Positions 1 through 9,218 of a DNA stretch of 64,000 nt are shown piece by piece (the stretch's first letter is position 1; each line of letters opens with the position of its first letter). Origin of the DNA: Butyrivibrio sp. AC2005. GTDB taxonomy: Bacteria > Bacillota > Clostridia > Lachnospirales > Lachnospiraceae. The notes beneath the pieces were generated by a model. It saw only the letters and a program-made list of their open reading frames with translations, was not told the origin of the DNA and searched no databases. Location: NCBI RefSeq assembly GCF_000424145.1, contig NZ_AUJI01000023.1:1-64000 (forward strand), in the 5' to 3' direction. The position numbers were made by a program, and so were the translations under genes.

Positions 1-458
1 GCTATAGCAACTCTCTGCTGCTGTCCACCTGAAAGCTGACTGGGATATTGGACTATTTTTTCCTTCATTCCGACCTTTTCAAGTACGCTCAACGCCTTTT
101 CTTCAGCATCATGCTTCGGAACATGTCTCGCTGAAGTAAGTCCCAGCGTCACATTCTGTAACACAGTCTTGTTGGCAAACAGATTGTAATTTTGAAAAAC
201 AAATCCGGTTCTTTTCCTGATAAAAGATATGTCAGATCCGCTTATATTCGTCAGCGCATACTTTTTCCCGTTAAAATCCATCTCACCATCATCAGACTTT
301 TCCAGAAAGTTTATACAACGAAGAAATGTTGTTTTCCCCGAGCCGGAAGGTCCAAGGATTGAAACGACATCGCCCTTTTCTATATCCAGATTTATTCCCT
401 TTAGCACCATATTGCTGCCAAAGGATTTATGTAAGTTCTTTATTTCAAGTAATGACAT
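1..458 (-). CDS. Amino-acid ABC transporter ATP-binding protein (partial, C-terminus outside window)
   Basis: ATPase subunit of a polar amino-acid uptake transporter (GlnQ/HisP type), acting on the cytoplasmic face of the membrane. The reverse strand encodes MSLLEIKNLHKSFGSN at the N-terminus, a Walker A motif (GPSGSGKTT), a Q-loop region (FVFQNYNLF) and the ABC signature SGGQQQR, which falls almost at the window edge. Walker B, the D-loop and the H-loop therefore lie outside. The ATG at 458 follows an AGAGG ribosome site and starts 12 bases after the permease stop, so the two genes form an operon. The family is secure; the amino acid transported cannot be told from this fragment. Confidence 0.93.
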   Translation of the reverse strand, partial: MSLLEIKNLHKSFGSNMVLKGINLDIEKGDVVSILGPSGSGKTTFLRCINFLEKSDDGEMDFNGKKYALTNISGSDISFIRKRTGFVFQNYNLFANKTVLQNVTLGLTSARHVPKHDAEEKALSVLEKVGMKEKIVQYPSQLSGGQQQRVAI

Positions 459-470
459 AATAAACCTCTG

Positions 471-1145
471 CTACTTCCTCACGCCGTAGCTTCCAAGCAC
501 CAGCTCTCCCCTCTTCTGCATAAAGGTCAGAACTGTACAGAAAAGCAGGTAAACAACCGCAACTTCCAGGTACAACGGAAGGTAATTATATGACTGTCCC
601 GCTATCTGCTTGGTACGTGTAAACATCTCAACAACTGTGATGCTCGAAGCAAGAGAAGTATCCTTGACCATGCTTATAAGAGAATTAAACAATGACGGAA
701 ATGCTGTTCTGAAAGCCTGCGGTAAAATAATATGCCACATAATCTGCATATAATTCATACCGACGCAGTAGCCTGCTTCAAGCTGTCCCGCAGGAACAGC
801 CTCCATTGCCGCCCTCATGGTTTCTGCACTGTATGCACCTTCATTGATGGTAAAAACAATTACTGCCATAAGAAACGGATTAGAATGAACCCCAAGAAGC
901 GGTAGTCCGTAAAAAGCAACCATCAGCTGCACCAGCAGAGGGGTTCCCCTGATTATCCATATATAAAATCTGCAAATCTGCCTTAAAACAGGTATATTAG
1001 CGTATTGTACCATTGCCACAAAAACCGATAAAACTGTGGAAAGCACAAATGCTATAGCCGCAAGCGGCAGCGTAACTCTTAATCCATATTCAAGTATCTT
1101 GGGAAAAGAGCCAATTAGTAGTTCCAATGTATTCTGATCAAACAT
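471..1145 (-). CDS. Amino-acid ABC transporter permease (HisM/GlnP type)
   Basis: Membrane subunit of a polar amino-acid ABC importer, 224 residues, the usual length for the family. It has several hydrophobic segments (about residues 15-45, 55-80, 85-105 and 185-210). The cytoplasmic EAA-type loop that docks on the ATPase is visible as EAGYCVGMNYMQIMWHIILP around residues 122-141. The conserved N-terminal stretch GLRVTLPLA is typical of HisMQ permeases. It precedes the ATPase gene by 12 bases. No solute-binding protein gene is adjacent on the upstream side, where an unrelated GH13 gene lies, so the binding protein may be downstream of the ATPase outside the window. The ribosome site before the ATG is weak (GGAAATAAT). 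Confidence 0.93.
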   Translation of the reverse strand: MFDQNTLELLIGSFPKILEYGLRVTLPLAAIAFVLSTVLSVFVAMVQYANIPVLRQICRFYIWIIRGTPLLVQLMVAFYGLPLLGVHSNPFLMAVIVFTINEGAYSAETMRAAMEAVPAGQLEAGYCVGMNYMQIMWHIILPQAFRTAFPSLFNSLISMVKDTSLASSITVVEMFTRTKQIAGQSYNYLPLYLEVAVVYLLFCTVLTFMQKRGELVLGSYGVRK

Positions 1146-1256
1146 ATTATTTCCATGTGAGCGTTACATATGTTTTATGCAACTTATTTGTATAAAATAC
1201 TTTATACTCCTTTTCTTTTATCAAGTCAACTTTTTATCCTAAGATGCGAATAATCC

Positions 1257-3095
1257 CTAGTAAATCAGCCATATGAAATCATGAGCGGGTATCACAATAT
1301 CCTTTGCCACACACTTCTTGCCGGTTAATGCATTTTTGTAGTTACCTTCCTCATTAATCCACGCAGTTTCCTCATAATCACCGAAATTAAACAGCGCAAT
1401 CAGTTTCTCGCCGTTATAATATCTTCCAATTCCAAGAACATGCTCATTCCATGTTTCCACGATCCAGGCATCCGCAGCACTGTCAAATACGCGATGCTTC
1501 GCTCTTATGGTAGTCAGCTTCTTTATTCCATCAAACAGCCTCTTTTGTCTGGTTCCCTTTCTACGTCTCTGCTTAGCACTTTCCCAGTCAAAGTTACCCC
1601 TGTGGAGATATCTGCTGTCTCCCCATTTTATCGGATCCTCATGATAGGTGTAATCATTTAGCTGGCCTATCTCATCCCCACTATACAAAACCGGTATTCC
1701 ACTCTGCGTAAGCAAAAATGCATGAAGCATAATATCCAGCGTAATTGCCCAGTCAAGCTTCCTCTCATCAATCTCATATTCCGCAGCCTCAATTCCGCAA
1801 AGAGACGCCGTTGTACCACACAGTCTCGCATCGCCGAGCTTGGGATCGTCATTGTAGAGCTCTCCTCGCGAAGATGACCCCCATAGCGCACCTCTAAGGT
1901 AATCATTCAGATAGCGTTTATGCGAAACCTGCTCGACGCTAAAGCCTCTCAAAAACTGGTAATCCAGCCCCCATCCGATATCATCATGACATCTTAGATA
2001 ATTCAGGAAAATATACTGCTTGGGAAGATTAAATACTATTCCAAGCTGATGTTTAAGAAGCCTTACATCCTTCGTCGCAACTGTATGCCAGGTACTTGCC
2101 ATGGTAGTTACGTTGTACAGCATGTGACATTCCGGCTTTTCAACTGTTCCGAAATAAGGTACTACCTTTGAAGGTTCCATTACGACTTCTCCAAGAAGAA
2201 GCGTTCCGGGGCATACTATCTGCGTGGCTATTCGCATTATACGCACAAGTGTATGAACCTGTGGAAGATTTCTGCAGTTGGTACCAAGCGTTTTCCATAC
2301 GTACGGAACCGCATCAAGACGAATGATATCAACACCCTTGTTGCATAAAAAGAGCATATTGGCTGTCATATCATTAAAAACAGTAGGATTTCTATAGTTT
2401 AAATCCCATTGATAGGGATAAAACGTGGTCATTACAACTTTCCCGGCTTCGGAACACCAAATAAAATTACCTGGAGCAGTCTGCGGAAATACCTGAGGCA
2501 CTGTCTCCTCATAGTCGTTTGGCTCGTTCCAGTCATCAAAGAAGAAATATCTGTCCTGGAACTCCTTCTCACCTCTTCTCGCGCGTATAGCCCACTCGTG
2601 ATCTTCACTTGTATGATTCATTACAAAATCGAGGCATAAACTCATATCCCTCTCATGAAGGTCCTTTGCAAGATCGTATAAATCCTCCATGGTACCCAGC
2701 TCAGGCTGAACCTTCCTGAAATCCGCCACAGCGTATCCGCCGTCACTTCTATCCTTCGGACTCTCCAAAAGCGGCATAAGATGGATATAATTGACGCCAA
2801 CTGACTGAACATAGTCAAGGTGGCTCCTTACTCCCTGCAGGTTCCCGCCAAAGCATCCGGTATACATAAGCATTCCTAGCATATTGCAGCCGGTGTACCA
2901 CCCGGGATTCTTTTCCTTTTTTTCATCCCATTCCTTAAGATCTTTGTCCCTCTCATCATAAAAATGCCTGAGCATTGATACAAAATAGGAAAAAGCCTGC
3001 TCATCTCCATGATAAAGCTCGCCGTAAAGCCATTTTAATTCATCATAAAATTTGGAAAGTCGCTGATCGAATACGGATTCTTTTTTTCTTGCCAT
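1257..3095 (-). CDS. Amylosucrase-like GH13 glucosyltransferase/sucrose hydrolase
   Basis: GH13 enzyme of 612 residues whose N-terminal helical domain, TIM barrel and C-terminal beta domain follow the order of amylosucrase (GH13 subfamily 4). Visible blocks are DFVMNHTS (157-163), the nucleophile block DIIRLDAVPYVW with D261, the acid/base block LLGEVVM with E303, and CHDDIGWG with D371. The motifs LMPLLESP, SDGGYAV and WDLNYRNP also match amylosucrase closely. The family transfers glucose from sucrose onto an alpha-glucan, or hydrolyses sucrose. There is no signal peptide, so it is cytoplasmic. It stands alone between unrelated genes, with AGAGGG five bases before the ATG. Family assignment is strong; polymerase versus hydrolase activity cannot be decided from sequence. 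Confidence 0.88.
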   Translation of the reverse strand: MARKKESVFDQRLSKFYDELKWLYGELYHGDEQAFSYFVSMLRHFYDERDKDLKEWDEKKEKNPGWYTGCNMLGMLMYTGCFGGNLQGVRSHLDYVQSVGVNYIHLMPLLESPKDRSDGGYAVADFRKVQPELGTMEDLYDLAKDLHERDMSLCLDFVMNHTSEDHEWAIRARRGEKEFQDRYFFFDDWNEPNDYEETVPQVFPQTAPGNFIWCSEAGKVVMTTFYPYQWDLNYRNPTVFNDMTANMLFLCNKGVDIIRLDAVPYVWKTLGTNCRNLPQVHTLVRIMRIATQIVCPGTLLLGEVVMEPSKVVPYFGTVEKPECHMLYNVTTMASTWHTVATKDVRLLKHQLGIVFNLPKQYIFLNYLRCHDDIGWGLDYQFLRGFSVEQVSHKRYLNDYLRGALWGSSSRGELYNDDPKLGDARLCGTTASLCGIEAAEYEIDERKLDWAITLDIMLHAFLLTQSGIPVLYSGDEIGQLNDYTYHEDPIKWGDSRYLHRGNFDWESAKQRRRKGTRQKRLFDGIKKLTTIRAKHRVFDSAADAWIVETWNEHVLGIGRYYNGEKLIALFNFGDYEETAWINEEGNYKNALTGKKCVAKDIVIPAHDFIWLIY

Positions 3096-3157
3096 AATTA
3101 CCCTCTTATCTAAGAAAAATTAGTATAACACATTAATTATATGGTTATTTAAGTAAA

Positions 3158-3196
3158 AAAGCGAACAAAATGTATCCAATACACTTTGTCCGCTTT
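3158..3196 (-). terminator. Intrinsic terminator after the L,D-transpeptidase gene
   Basis: Inverted repeat with arms around AAAGCG..ACAAA..TGTAT and a three-base loop, followed on the minus strand by a T-run (CGCTTTTTT). It lies 23 bases downstream of the transpeptidase stop codon. Confidence 0.75.
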
Positions 3197-3218
3197 AGCA
3201 TTTTTTGCATAAAATATA

Positions 3219-3920
3219 TCAGTGAACAACTACCGGTGTTCCGACATTTACTCTGTCAAAAAGAGCAACTGCAACATCGTGCGGAAGATTAACACATCCG
3301 TGAGATCCGTTTGACTTATAGATTTCTCCGCCAAAAGAACTTCTCCAACTTGCATCATGAAGTCCAATATGGCAAGGATTAGGAGTAAACTGCATCCATC
3401 TGTCAACCCATACATTCCAGGTGGGTCCTATAAGGCGTTTTCCGGCAATATGGGACTGAATCGTGTATGTTCCGGTAGGTGTTCCGTTACCACGGTTAGG
3501 ATTTCCGGAAACTATAGGTGATTGCAGTGCAACCTGACCATTTTCATAATAGGTCATTGTCTGAGCAGCCAGATCAATGTCCACGTAGGTGCTGTAGGGA
3601 AGTCCGTTTACCGGCTGATTCGCAGGTGCTGCAGGAGCTGCCGGTGCTGCGGCAGGAGCCGGAGCCTGTCCATCCAGAATAGCCTGGTACTTTGCAGTAT
3701 CCTCTGCCTGATTCTGTGATCTGCCTTCCTTTGCCCCATAGGTAACATAATGATTATAAAGAGCTGCGGGGTCATTTCCTACGACCGCAACTACATCCGG
3801 ATACTTTTTTGCGTAAAAATTGGCATCAAATCCGTCTGCCTTAGCAGGTAAACGTAAAGTCGTTAATACCAAAACAGCCAACAACGCCACTGATAAAAAC
3901 CTTCTCATCTTACACATCAT
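3219..3920 (-). CDS. Secreted L,D-transpeptidase (YkuD domain)
   Basis: Cell-wall enzyme that forms or remodels 3-3 peptide cross-links, about 233 residues. A signal peptide (residues 1-28, MRRFLSVALLAVLVLTT core) is followed by a region FYAKKYPDVV...HYVTYGAKEGR seen in many Lachnospiraceae surface proteins, then an Ala-Pro linker (about 85-105), then the YkuD domain. The catalytic signature has H188 and SHGCVN (206-211) with nucleophile C209. The start at 3920 is preferred over an upstream in-frame ATG because AGGGGG lies five bases before it. Single-gene unit with its own terminator. Function class is secure; the anchoring mode is unclear. Confidence 0.9.
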   Translation of the reverse strand: MMCKMRRFLSVALLAVLVLTTLRLPAKADGFDANFYAKKYPDVVAVVGNDPAALYNHYVTYGAKEGRSQNQAEDTAKYQAILDGQAPAPAAAPAAPAAPANQPVNGLPYSTYVDIDLAAQTMTYYENGQVALQSPIVSGNPNRGNGTPTGTYTIQSHIAGKRLIGPTWNVWVDRWMQFTPNPCHIGLHDASWRSSFGGEIYKSNGSHGCVNLPHDVAVALFDRVNVGTPVVVH

Positions 3921-4059
3921 TCCTTCCCCCTCATTTATAAACACGATATTGTGTGAATAATCGTATTTTATCATAATTGATTAGTGCAAAACCAGTGTTT
4001 ATGCTTTTTTTATAGAAAGCTGATACTTGCTTAATATTTTATCTACTTATTATTAATAA

Positions 4060-4578
4060 TCAAGTGTTTATCTGTTCTTCAGCAATCTTTTTGCATTTTT
4101 CCAGCAGTCTTTCCATACGTTTTGCAATAGCCTTTTCATTTGATCCGATATGCTCTGCAATTTCCCCATAAGATAGCTCCATTCCGTATCGGAGCATAAG
4201 CAGTTCCCTTTCCGAATCTTTCAAATCTTTTAAAATAGTATAGGCGTATCTTGCATTTTCATCCGTGAGGTTAAGAAGCTCTTTGTCCTCGACCCCGGTT
4301 TCATATCCTGACTCCACATATTCATCAAAGGATATTATGTCCTGTTTTGCATTTTTTCTTAAGTAATCGGTCACCGAATTGGCCGCAATTCTGGAAAGCC
4401 AGGTAGATGGCGAGGCTATTTCCGGATCAAATCGCTCATAAGCATTCATTGCTTTTATGAACACTTCCTGTACAATATCCTCGGTATTCTCCCTGTCCAG
4501 AATGCGCATATATACTATCTTGTACACCCTGTCATAGCAGGAAAGATAGATTTCTTCAAATGTCGGTTTATCCATCAT
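4060..4578 (-). CDS. ECF-type RNA polymerase sigma factor
   Basis: Sigma-70 family factor of the extracytoplasmic-function class, 172 residues. Region 2 spans roughly residues 8-75 (SCYDRVYKIVYMRI, DIVQEVFIKAMNAY), and region 4 spans 115-165 (LLMLRYGMELSYGEIAEHIG, a helix-turn-helix). The gene overlaps the end of the upstream ABC exporter by 11 bases, so it is the last gene of the peptide-export operon and is probably translationally coupled. No anti-sigma factor gene is adjacent. I infer that it transcribes the two precursor-peptide genes, whose intergenic region holds a pair of identical promoter-like elements with an ECF-like layout. That link is not proven by the sequence. Confidence 0.93.
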   Translation of the reverse strand: MMDKPTFEEIYLSCYDRVYKIVYMRILDRENTEDIVQEVFIKAMNAYERFDPEIASPSTWLSRIAANSVTDYLRKNAKQDIISFDEYVESGYETGVEDKELLNLTDENARYAYTILKDLKDSERELLMLRYGMELSYGEIAEHIGSNEKAIAKRMERLLEKCKKIAEEQINT

Positions 4579-6760
4579 TTTCTTCTACCTGCTGGCGCTT
4601 AACAAGTTCTGCAAAATAGCCGTCTTTAGCTATTAATTCATCATAGGTTCCATCTTCTACAATTTTACCACTATCAAGGACAATGATTCTATCACAATGT
4701 TTTATCGTAGAAAGGCGATGTGCAATCACAATTCTTGTACAATTAAGGGATTCCAGTGAATCCGATACCTGTTTCTGTGTTATGTTATCAAGTGCACTGG
4801 TGGCCTCGTCAAACATAAGAATCCTGGGCTTTGGTGCAATGGCTCTGGCTATCATTAGTCTCTGTTTTTGCCCACCGGATATTCCTCCGGAGCCCTCAGC
4901 AATCATGGTAAACATTCCCATTGGCATTGCACGTATGTCATCTGCCATACCTGCAAGCTCAGCGGCCTCCCAAGCCTCATCAAGCGTAAGCTCAGGTTTC
5001 GAAATCACTATATTTGAGTATATGTCACCCATAAAAAGTGATCCACTCTGCATTACTGTTCCAATTCTGCTTCTAAGAGACTTTAAGTCAATGGACTTAA
5101 GGTCTTTTCCATCATAATAAACCGCTCCTCGCTGTGGAACCTCGAATCCCAGCAAAATTCGCATAAGTGTCGATTTTCCACACCCGGTTTTCCCTGTAAT
5201 CGCTATGTATTGTCCGGATTTTATTTTAAGACTTAAATTATCAATTACAGGCGGCATATCATCACTGTATCTGAAAAACACGTTACTGAGTTCAATATTT
5301 CCGGTGAGTTTATCTATTACAGGCTTGTCTTCAGATATCTCAGGTTCAGCCTCCATAATGGGGCGTACCATCTTCAAAATCGGGTCAATCTGGGCTATAC
5401 TTGCAGCCATGAGAGAAAATACTACAAATGCCCCGTTTACCATGCCAAATGCCGCATTAAATGCATAATATTCAGGGATATTCACATGAGTTTTTACTGC
5501 AATCCCATATATTACGATTGTTCCCACAAGCGAAATGGCTGTTGTCAAAACAGTGCTGGTCTTTACGAGTAATGGCGGATCGTATTTGTATATGGCCTGC
5601 TCTGAGTATGCTCTTCCCCATTTCGCAAAGGCTCTTCTCTCCGCTCCCGACAGTTTAATCTTCTCTATTCCCGAAACCAATGCATAAGCAAGGCCGCTCT
5701 CTTTTACCGCAAGCTCCATTTGAATACGGTTTACCCTGGACGCCGCAAGAACAGCGATTACAGTCACTATAATTACAAGCAGCGTCACTGTAAGCGCCGG
5801 AATCGCAAGCGAAGGAGTAAACGAAAAGATTTGAATAATATAAACAAAAGATAACAGAACCGTAATCCCTGTAGACAGCCCGATACTTACCAACTGCGTC
5901 ACCAGAATATTCATATACTCAGCGCGGGAGGACAGATCTCCTGAGGCATAATCCTTAAAAAATCTGCCCGGGAGTGTCAAGATCCTCATCATGGTTGCTG
6001 CCTGCACGTTTGTATCAAGTTTTAGGGCAATACGCTGCAGAAAGAGATCTCGCACAGTACCAAACAAGAGACTGCTAAGAGAAGCGCTTAGCATAAAAAC
6101 TGCAATGGCTATAAGTGCCATAACGTTTGTAGATACTGCCACATCTGCAAGCAGGCTTTTACTGAGAACAGGAATCACCATTCCTATAACTGCAGCTATA
6201 ATCGCAAACAATATGTAGGCATTAAGGCTCCCTCTGTCAACATTTTCCAAAATATATTTAAATAGATCCATGCCATCCATTTTTCTTAATGGAAATGGCT
6301 TATAGAAGGCAATTGCCACTTCTGAAATGAGGCTTTCGGAAGCGTTCTTTACCTTCATCTTCTTTCCTGTTTCAGGATCCGTATATCTATAGCCTGACAT
6401 CCCTGTGGGTATGAGCGCGACAGCTTTATCTGTCCCTTTTACAGTAGACAGCATGGCACCTGATGCGTCTTTTCTCCAGTCTTTCCTTAAGGTTACTTCT
6501 CGCGTCATAATGCCGTAAGGTCTTAGGAGATATTCAAGAATTTCATCGATGGTTTTGAGTTTTTCCGGAATTTCACGGGGTGCCACATGGTAATATTTTA
6601 GGATTTCACCTATTGCATCCTTTGTCTGTTCTCTCTCGTCATGCAACGCTGCCGTTAGTTTTTTCCCCATGACGGAGCCCGCGATGCGAAGACATGAATC
6701 TTCGAAGGCATCCATGTCGGCATTTTCTCTATGCTCTATTTGTTCATCAAACCAGTTCAT
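4568..6760 (-). CDS. NHLM-type peptide-export ABC transporter, permease/ATPase without peptidase domain
   Basis: Half-transporter of about 730 residues that matches the second ABC protein (ABC2 type) of NHLM bacteriocin-export systems. An N-terminal cytoplasmic domain of roughly 220 residues replaces a peptidase domain. It is followed by a six-helix transmembrane domain and a nucleotide-binding domain with Walker A GKTGCGKST, signature SGGQKQR and Walker B ILMFDEATSALD. The start is placed at MNWFDEQIEH (6760), which has AAGGAG before it and the usual family N-terminus. An in-frame ATG at 6847 would lie inside the repeat element 6774-7001 and has no ribosome site. It sits between the C39 exporter and the sigma gene in one operon. 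Confidence 0.9.
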   Translation of the reverse strand: MNWFDEQIEHRENADMDAFEDSCLRIAGSVMGKKLTAALHDEREQTKDAIGEILKYYHVAPREIPEKLKTIDEILEYLLRPYGIMTREVTLRKDWRKDASGAMLSTVKGTDKAVALIPTGMSGYRYTDPETGKKMKVKNASESLISEVAIAFYKPFPLRKMDGMDLFKYILENVDRGSLNAYILFAIIAAVIGMVIPVLSKSLLADVAVSTNVMALIAIAVFMLSASLSSLLFGTVRDLFLQRIALKLDTNVQAATMMRILTLPGRFFKDYASGDLSSRAEYMNILVTQLVSIGLSTGITVLLSFVYIIQIFSFTPSLAIPALTVTLLVIIVTVIAVLAASRVNRIQMELAVKESGLAYALVSGIEKIKLSGAERRAFAKWGRAYSEQAIYKYDPPLLVKTSTVLTTAISLVGTIVIYGIAVKTHVNIPEYYAFNAAFGMVNGAFVVFSLMAASIAQIDPILKMVRPIMEAEPEISEDKPVIDKLTGNIELSNVFFRYSDDMPPVIDNLSLKIKSGQYIAITGKTGCGKSTLMRILLGFEVPQRGAVYYDGKDLKSIDLKSLRSRIGTVMQSGSLFMGDIYSNIVISKPELTLDEAWEAAELAGMADDIRAMPMGMFTMIAEGSGGISGGQKQRLMIARAIAPKPRILMFDEATSALDNITQKQVSDSLESLNCTRIVIAHRLSTIKHCDRIIVLDSGKIVEDGTYDELIAKDGYFAELVKRQQVEENDG

Positions 6761-6773
6761 AGGACTCCTTTTC

Positions 6774-7001
6774 CCCTCATCCGGCACTTCGTGCCACCTT
6801 CCCCCCAAGGGGAAGGCTTTATGTTTATCTTTTTTTCCTTCCTCCATAAGGGAAGGCTTTATGTTTATCTTCTTTTCCTCCCTCCATAAGGGAAGGCTTT
6901 ATGTTTATCTTCTTTTCCTCCCTCCATAAGGGAAGGCTTTATGTTTATCTTTTTTGCCTTCCCCTTGGGGGGAAGGTGGCAGCGAAGCTGACGGAGGAGG
7001 G
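6774..7001. repeat. Inverted-repeat-bounded element with four 40-bp tandem copies, between the two exporter genes
   Basis: The outer ends are inverted copies of one sequence (left ccctcatccggcacttcgtg / ccaccttcccccc; right ggggggaaggtggcagcgaa / gctgacggagg). Between them four copies of a 40-bp unit begin at 6811, 6851, 6891 and 6931 (ggaaggctttatgtttatct plus a pyrimidine-rich half). The same end sequence heads another element at 19226. It fills the whole gap between the two exporter genes and reads in frame into the downstream gene. It behaves like a small dispersed palindromic repeat of the kind common in gut Firmicutes. Confidence 0.85.
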
Positions 7002-7003
7002 GA

Positions 7004-9199
7004 CTACTCACTCGCTACAAGTTGCAAATATACGCCGCCGTTCGCCATAAGCTCACTGTGAGTGCCTCTCTCCACAACCTCGCCATGATCAAGGACAATA
7101 ATTTCATCACAATCGCGAATGGTGGAAAGTCTGTGAGCTATTACCACACAGGTAATTCCCCTGTCTTTGATTGCCTTTACTACGTTGTATTCTGTCTGTG
7201 CATCAAGAGCACTTGTTGCCTCATCCATAATTATCAGGGTTGGATCCTGAGCCAGAACTCTTGCTATCTCAAGACGCTGGCGTTGTCCACCGGAAAAATT
7301 CTGTCCGCCTTCTGTAAGCTTGTACTGATATCCGCCATCTCGCTGCATCACATCATCATGAATCTGCGCATCTCTGGCAGCAAGTATCATTTCAAAATCC
7401 TCGATGGACTGGTCCCACATCTTTATATTATTGGCAATAGTGTCCTCAAAGAGAATTACTTCTTGATTGACAACAGCAACAGAACCGGTAAATACCTCTC
7501 TGTCTATCTCATCCATGGGTTTTCCATCAAAAAGTATCTCCCCGCTCCAAGGCTGATACAACCCCGAAATGAGCTTACTTAAGGTACTTTTACCACAGCC
7601 TGATCCACCTACAAAGGCCACACTTTTCCCGGGTTGTAATTCCAGATTAAAATTCTGAATAAGTGGCGGAGAAAGCTTTGAATAGCCAAATGATATGTCA
7701 CGCATTGACAGCCGTCCAGAAAGTTTTGCTTTACTCTCATCCGCAGACTTAACCGCAGCAGGCTTCTCCACAGCCGGATCCAGCGGATATTCCATAACAT
7801 CCTGAATACGTTCCATTTCGGTACGCATCTCCTGAAGGCTCTGTCCCGCATTTACAAAGGACTGAGCAGGCCCGAGAAACTGTGCAAAAAGTCCCTGAAA
7901 AGCAATAACTGTACCTGCAGTAAACTTACCGGTCATGACATAATAGACGCCGATTATCAATATTAGATTATTTGTCAGATTCATAACTATAACCGGCAGT
8001 TTTCCAAAATAGGCATTAAGCTTTTCAAGCTTCACATTCTGAGCATTAACACTTGCCTGAAATCCGGACCACTTACGGAAAAATCCATTTTCTGCACCAC
8101 TGCTTTTTATGGTCTCTATCATCTCTATTCCGGACACCGTTGTTGAATAGAGCTTCGCTGCATCCCTCATCTGAACACGCGTAATATTAACACGCTTATC
8201 ACTTATCAGTTGAGAAACTAACAGATTAACGATTATTGCACTCACCCCGATAAGCGTCATTACTACTGAATAATTAATCATGAAAATCAGATAGAATACA
8301 AGCATTGCGGCATTAATAATAAGAGGAGCAAAGGTATTTACCAAAAGATTGGCAATGACCGCATTTGTAAGTCTCCTCTGTTCAATGTCGCCTGCCATTC
8401 TCTGTGAAAAGAATCTCATAGGGAGTCTTAGAACATGCCAAAAATATGTGGCATTACCCACTGCATCAAATTTACCGCTTATCCTTAAAGAATAAATAGC
8501 ACAGATCCACTGAACTATGATCTGAATAGCCGCAACAAGGGATATAACCACGAGGAATGGAACTACCATATTGGGATTATTACCTGTAAGCAGGTAATCC
8601 ATAAAAAATTTAGCCAGTCCCGCAGTTATTAAAAGGCACAATGAAGCTGTACCTGTAGTTATCGCAACAAAAGCAAAGGCCTTACCTGTACCCTCCATCC
8701 TCTTTTTGGCAAAATCAGCCATGCTTTTTTTCTTGCCTGATGGCTCAAAACTCTCTCCGGGCGCAAACAGCAAAGTCACACCTGTAAAGCCTTCATCAAA
8801 TTCTTCTTCCGTAAGAACTACGTCACCTCTTGCGGGATCATTTATGTAAGCATGCCCGTTTTTAAAGCCCTTTAGAACTATAAAATGATTGAAATTCCAG
8901 TGAACAATACAGGGATATGAAGCCTTTTCTTTTAACTCCTCCGGCTCAAAGCGATAGCCCTGTGCTTCCAGCCCATAAGATCTGGCGGCTCTTGCGACAT
9001 TACCTGCTTTTGAACCGTCACGTGATATTCCGCAATCCTCTCTGGCCTGCTCAAGCGGAATCCATTTTTCATAGTATGCCAATATCATGGTAAGTGAAGC
9101 GGCACCACATTCTAAGGCCTCCATCTGCATTACTACAGGGACCTTTGCAACCCCACCTGTCACCGGAGATTTAATTTTTCTATTACTCCCCTTTTCCAT
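7004..9199 (-). CDS. NHLM-type peptide-export ABC transporter with C39 leader peptidase
   Basis: Peptidase-containing ABC exporter that cleaves double-glycine leaders and exports the product. Counting from the ATG at 9199, the C39 domain has C31 (MEALECGAAS), H105 (NFNHFIVLKG) and D121 (YINDPARG), so the catalytic triad is intact. A transmembrane domain follows (about 180-440), then an ATPase domain with Walker A GGSGCGKST, signature SGGQRQR and Walker B IIMDEATSALD. The start is uncertain: a TTG at 9226 overlaps the stop of the upstream gene, an ATG at 9211 is too close to AAAGGA, and the ATG at 9199 is 12 bases after it. The natural substrates are probably the two precursor peptides at 9622-9897 and 10222-10407. 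Confidence 0.92.
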   Translation of the reverse strand: MEKGSNRKIKSPVTGGVAKVPVVMQMEALECGAASLTMILAYYEKWIPLEQAREDCGISRDGSKAGNVARAARSYGLEAQGYRFEPEELKEKASYPCIVHWNFNHFIVLKGFKNGHAYINDPARGDVVLTEEEFDEGFTGVTLLFAPGESFEPSGKKKSMADFAKKRMEGTGKAFAFVAITTGTASLCLLITAGLAKFFMDYLLTGNNPNMVVPFLVVISLVAAIQIIVQWICAIYSLRISGKFDAVGNATYFWHVLRLPMRFFSQRMAGDIEQRRLTNAVIANLLVNTFAPLIINAAMLVFYLIFMINYSVVMTLIGVSAIIVNLLVSQLISDKRVNITRVQMRDAAKLYSTTVSGIEMIETIKSSGAENGFFRKWSGFQASVNAQNVKLEKLNAYFGKLPVIVMNLTNNLILIIGVYYVMTGKFTAGTVIAFQGLFAQFLGPAQSFVNAGQSLQEMRTEMERIQDVMEYPLDPAVEKPAAVKSADESKAKLSGRLSMRDISFGYSKLSPPLIQNFNLELQPGKSVAFVGGSGCGKSTLSKLISGLYQPWSGEILFDGKPMDEIDREVFTGSVAVVNQEVILFEDTIANNIKMWDQSIEDFEMILAARDAQIHDDVMQRDGGYQYKLTEGGQNFSGGQRQRLEIARVLAQDPTLIIMDEATSALDAQTEYNVVKAIKDRGITCVVIAHRLSTIRDCDEIIVLDHGEVVERGTHSELMANGGVYLQLVASE

Positions 9200-9218
9200 A
9201 TAGTTTGTCATTCCTTTA

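Noticed and set aside
4683..5117. Open frame on the plus strand inside the exporter gene
   Set aside because: Lies fully opposite the conserved ATPase domain and has no family-like sequence.
6761..6847. N-terminal extension MEEGKKDKHKAFPLGG of the second exporter
   Set aside because: It is encoded by the repeat element and has no ribosome site; the family N-terminus MNWFDEQ with AAGGAG starts later, at 6760.
6811..6970. Possible CRISPR array
   Set aside because: The 40-bp units are contiguous tandem copies without unique spacers, and no cas genes are present. The same holds for the 33-bp units at 19274-19438 and for the iterons.
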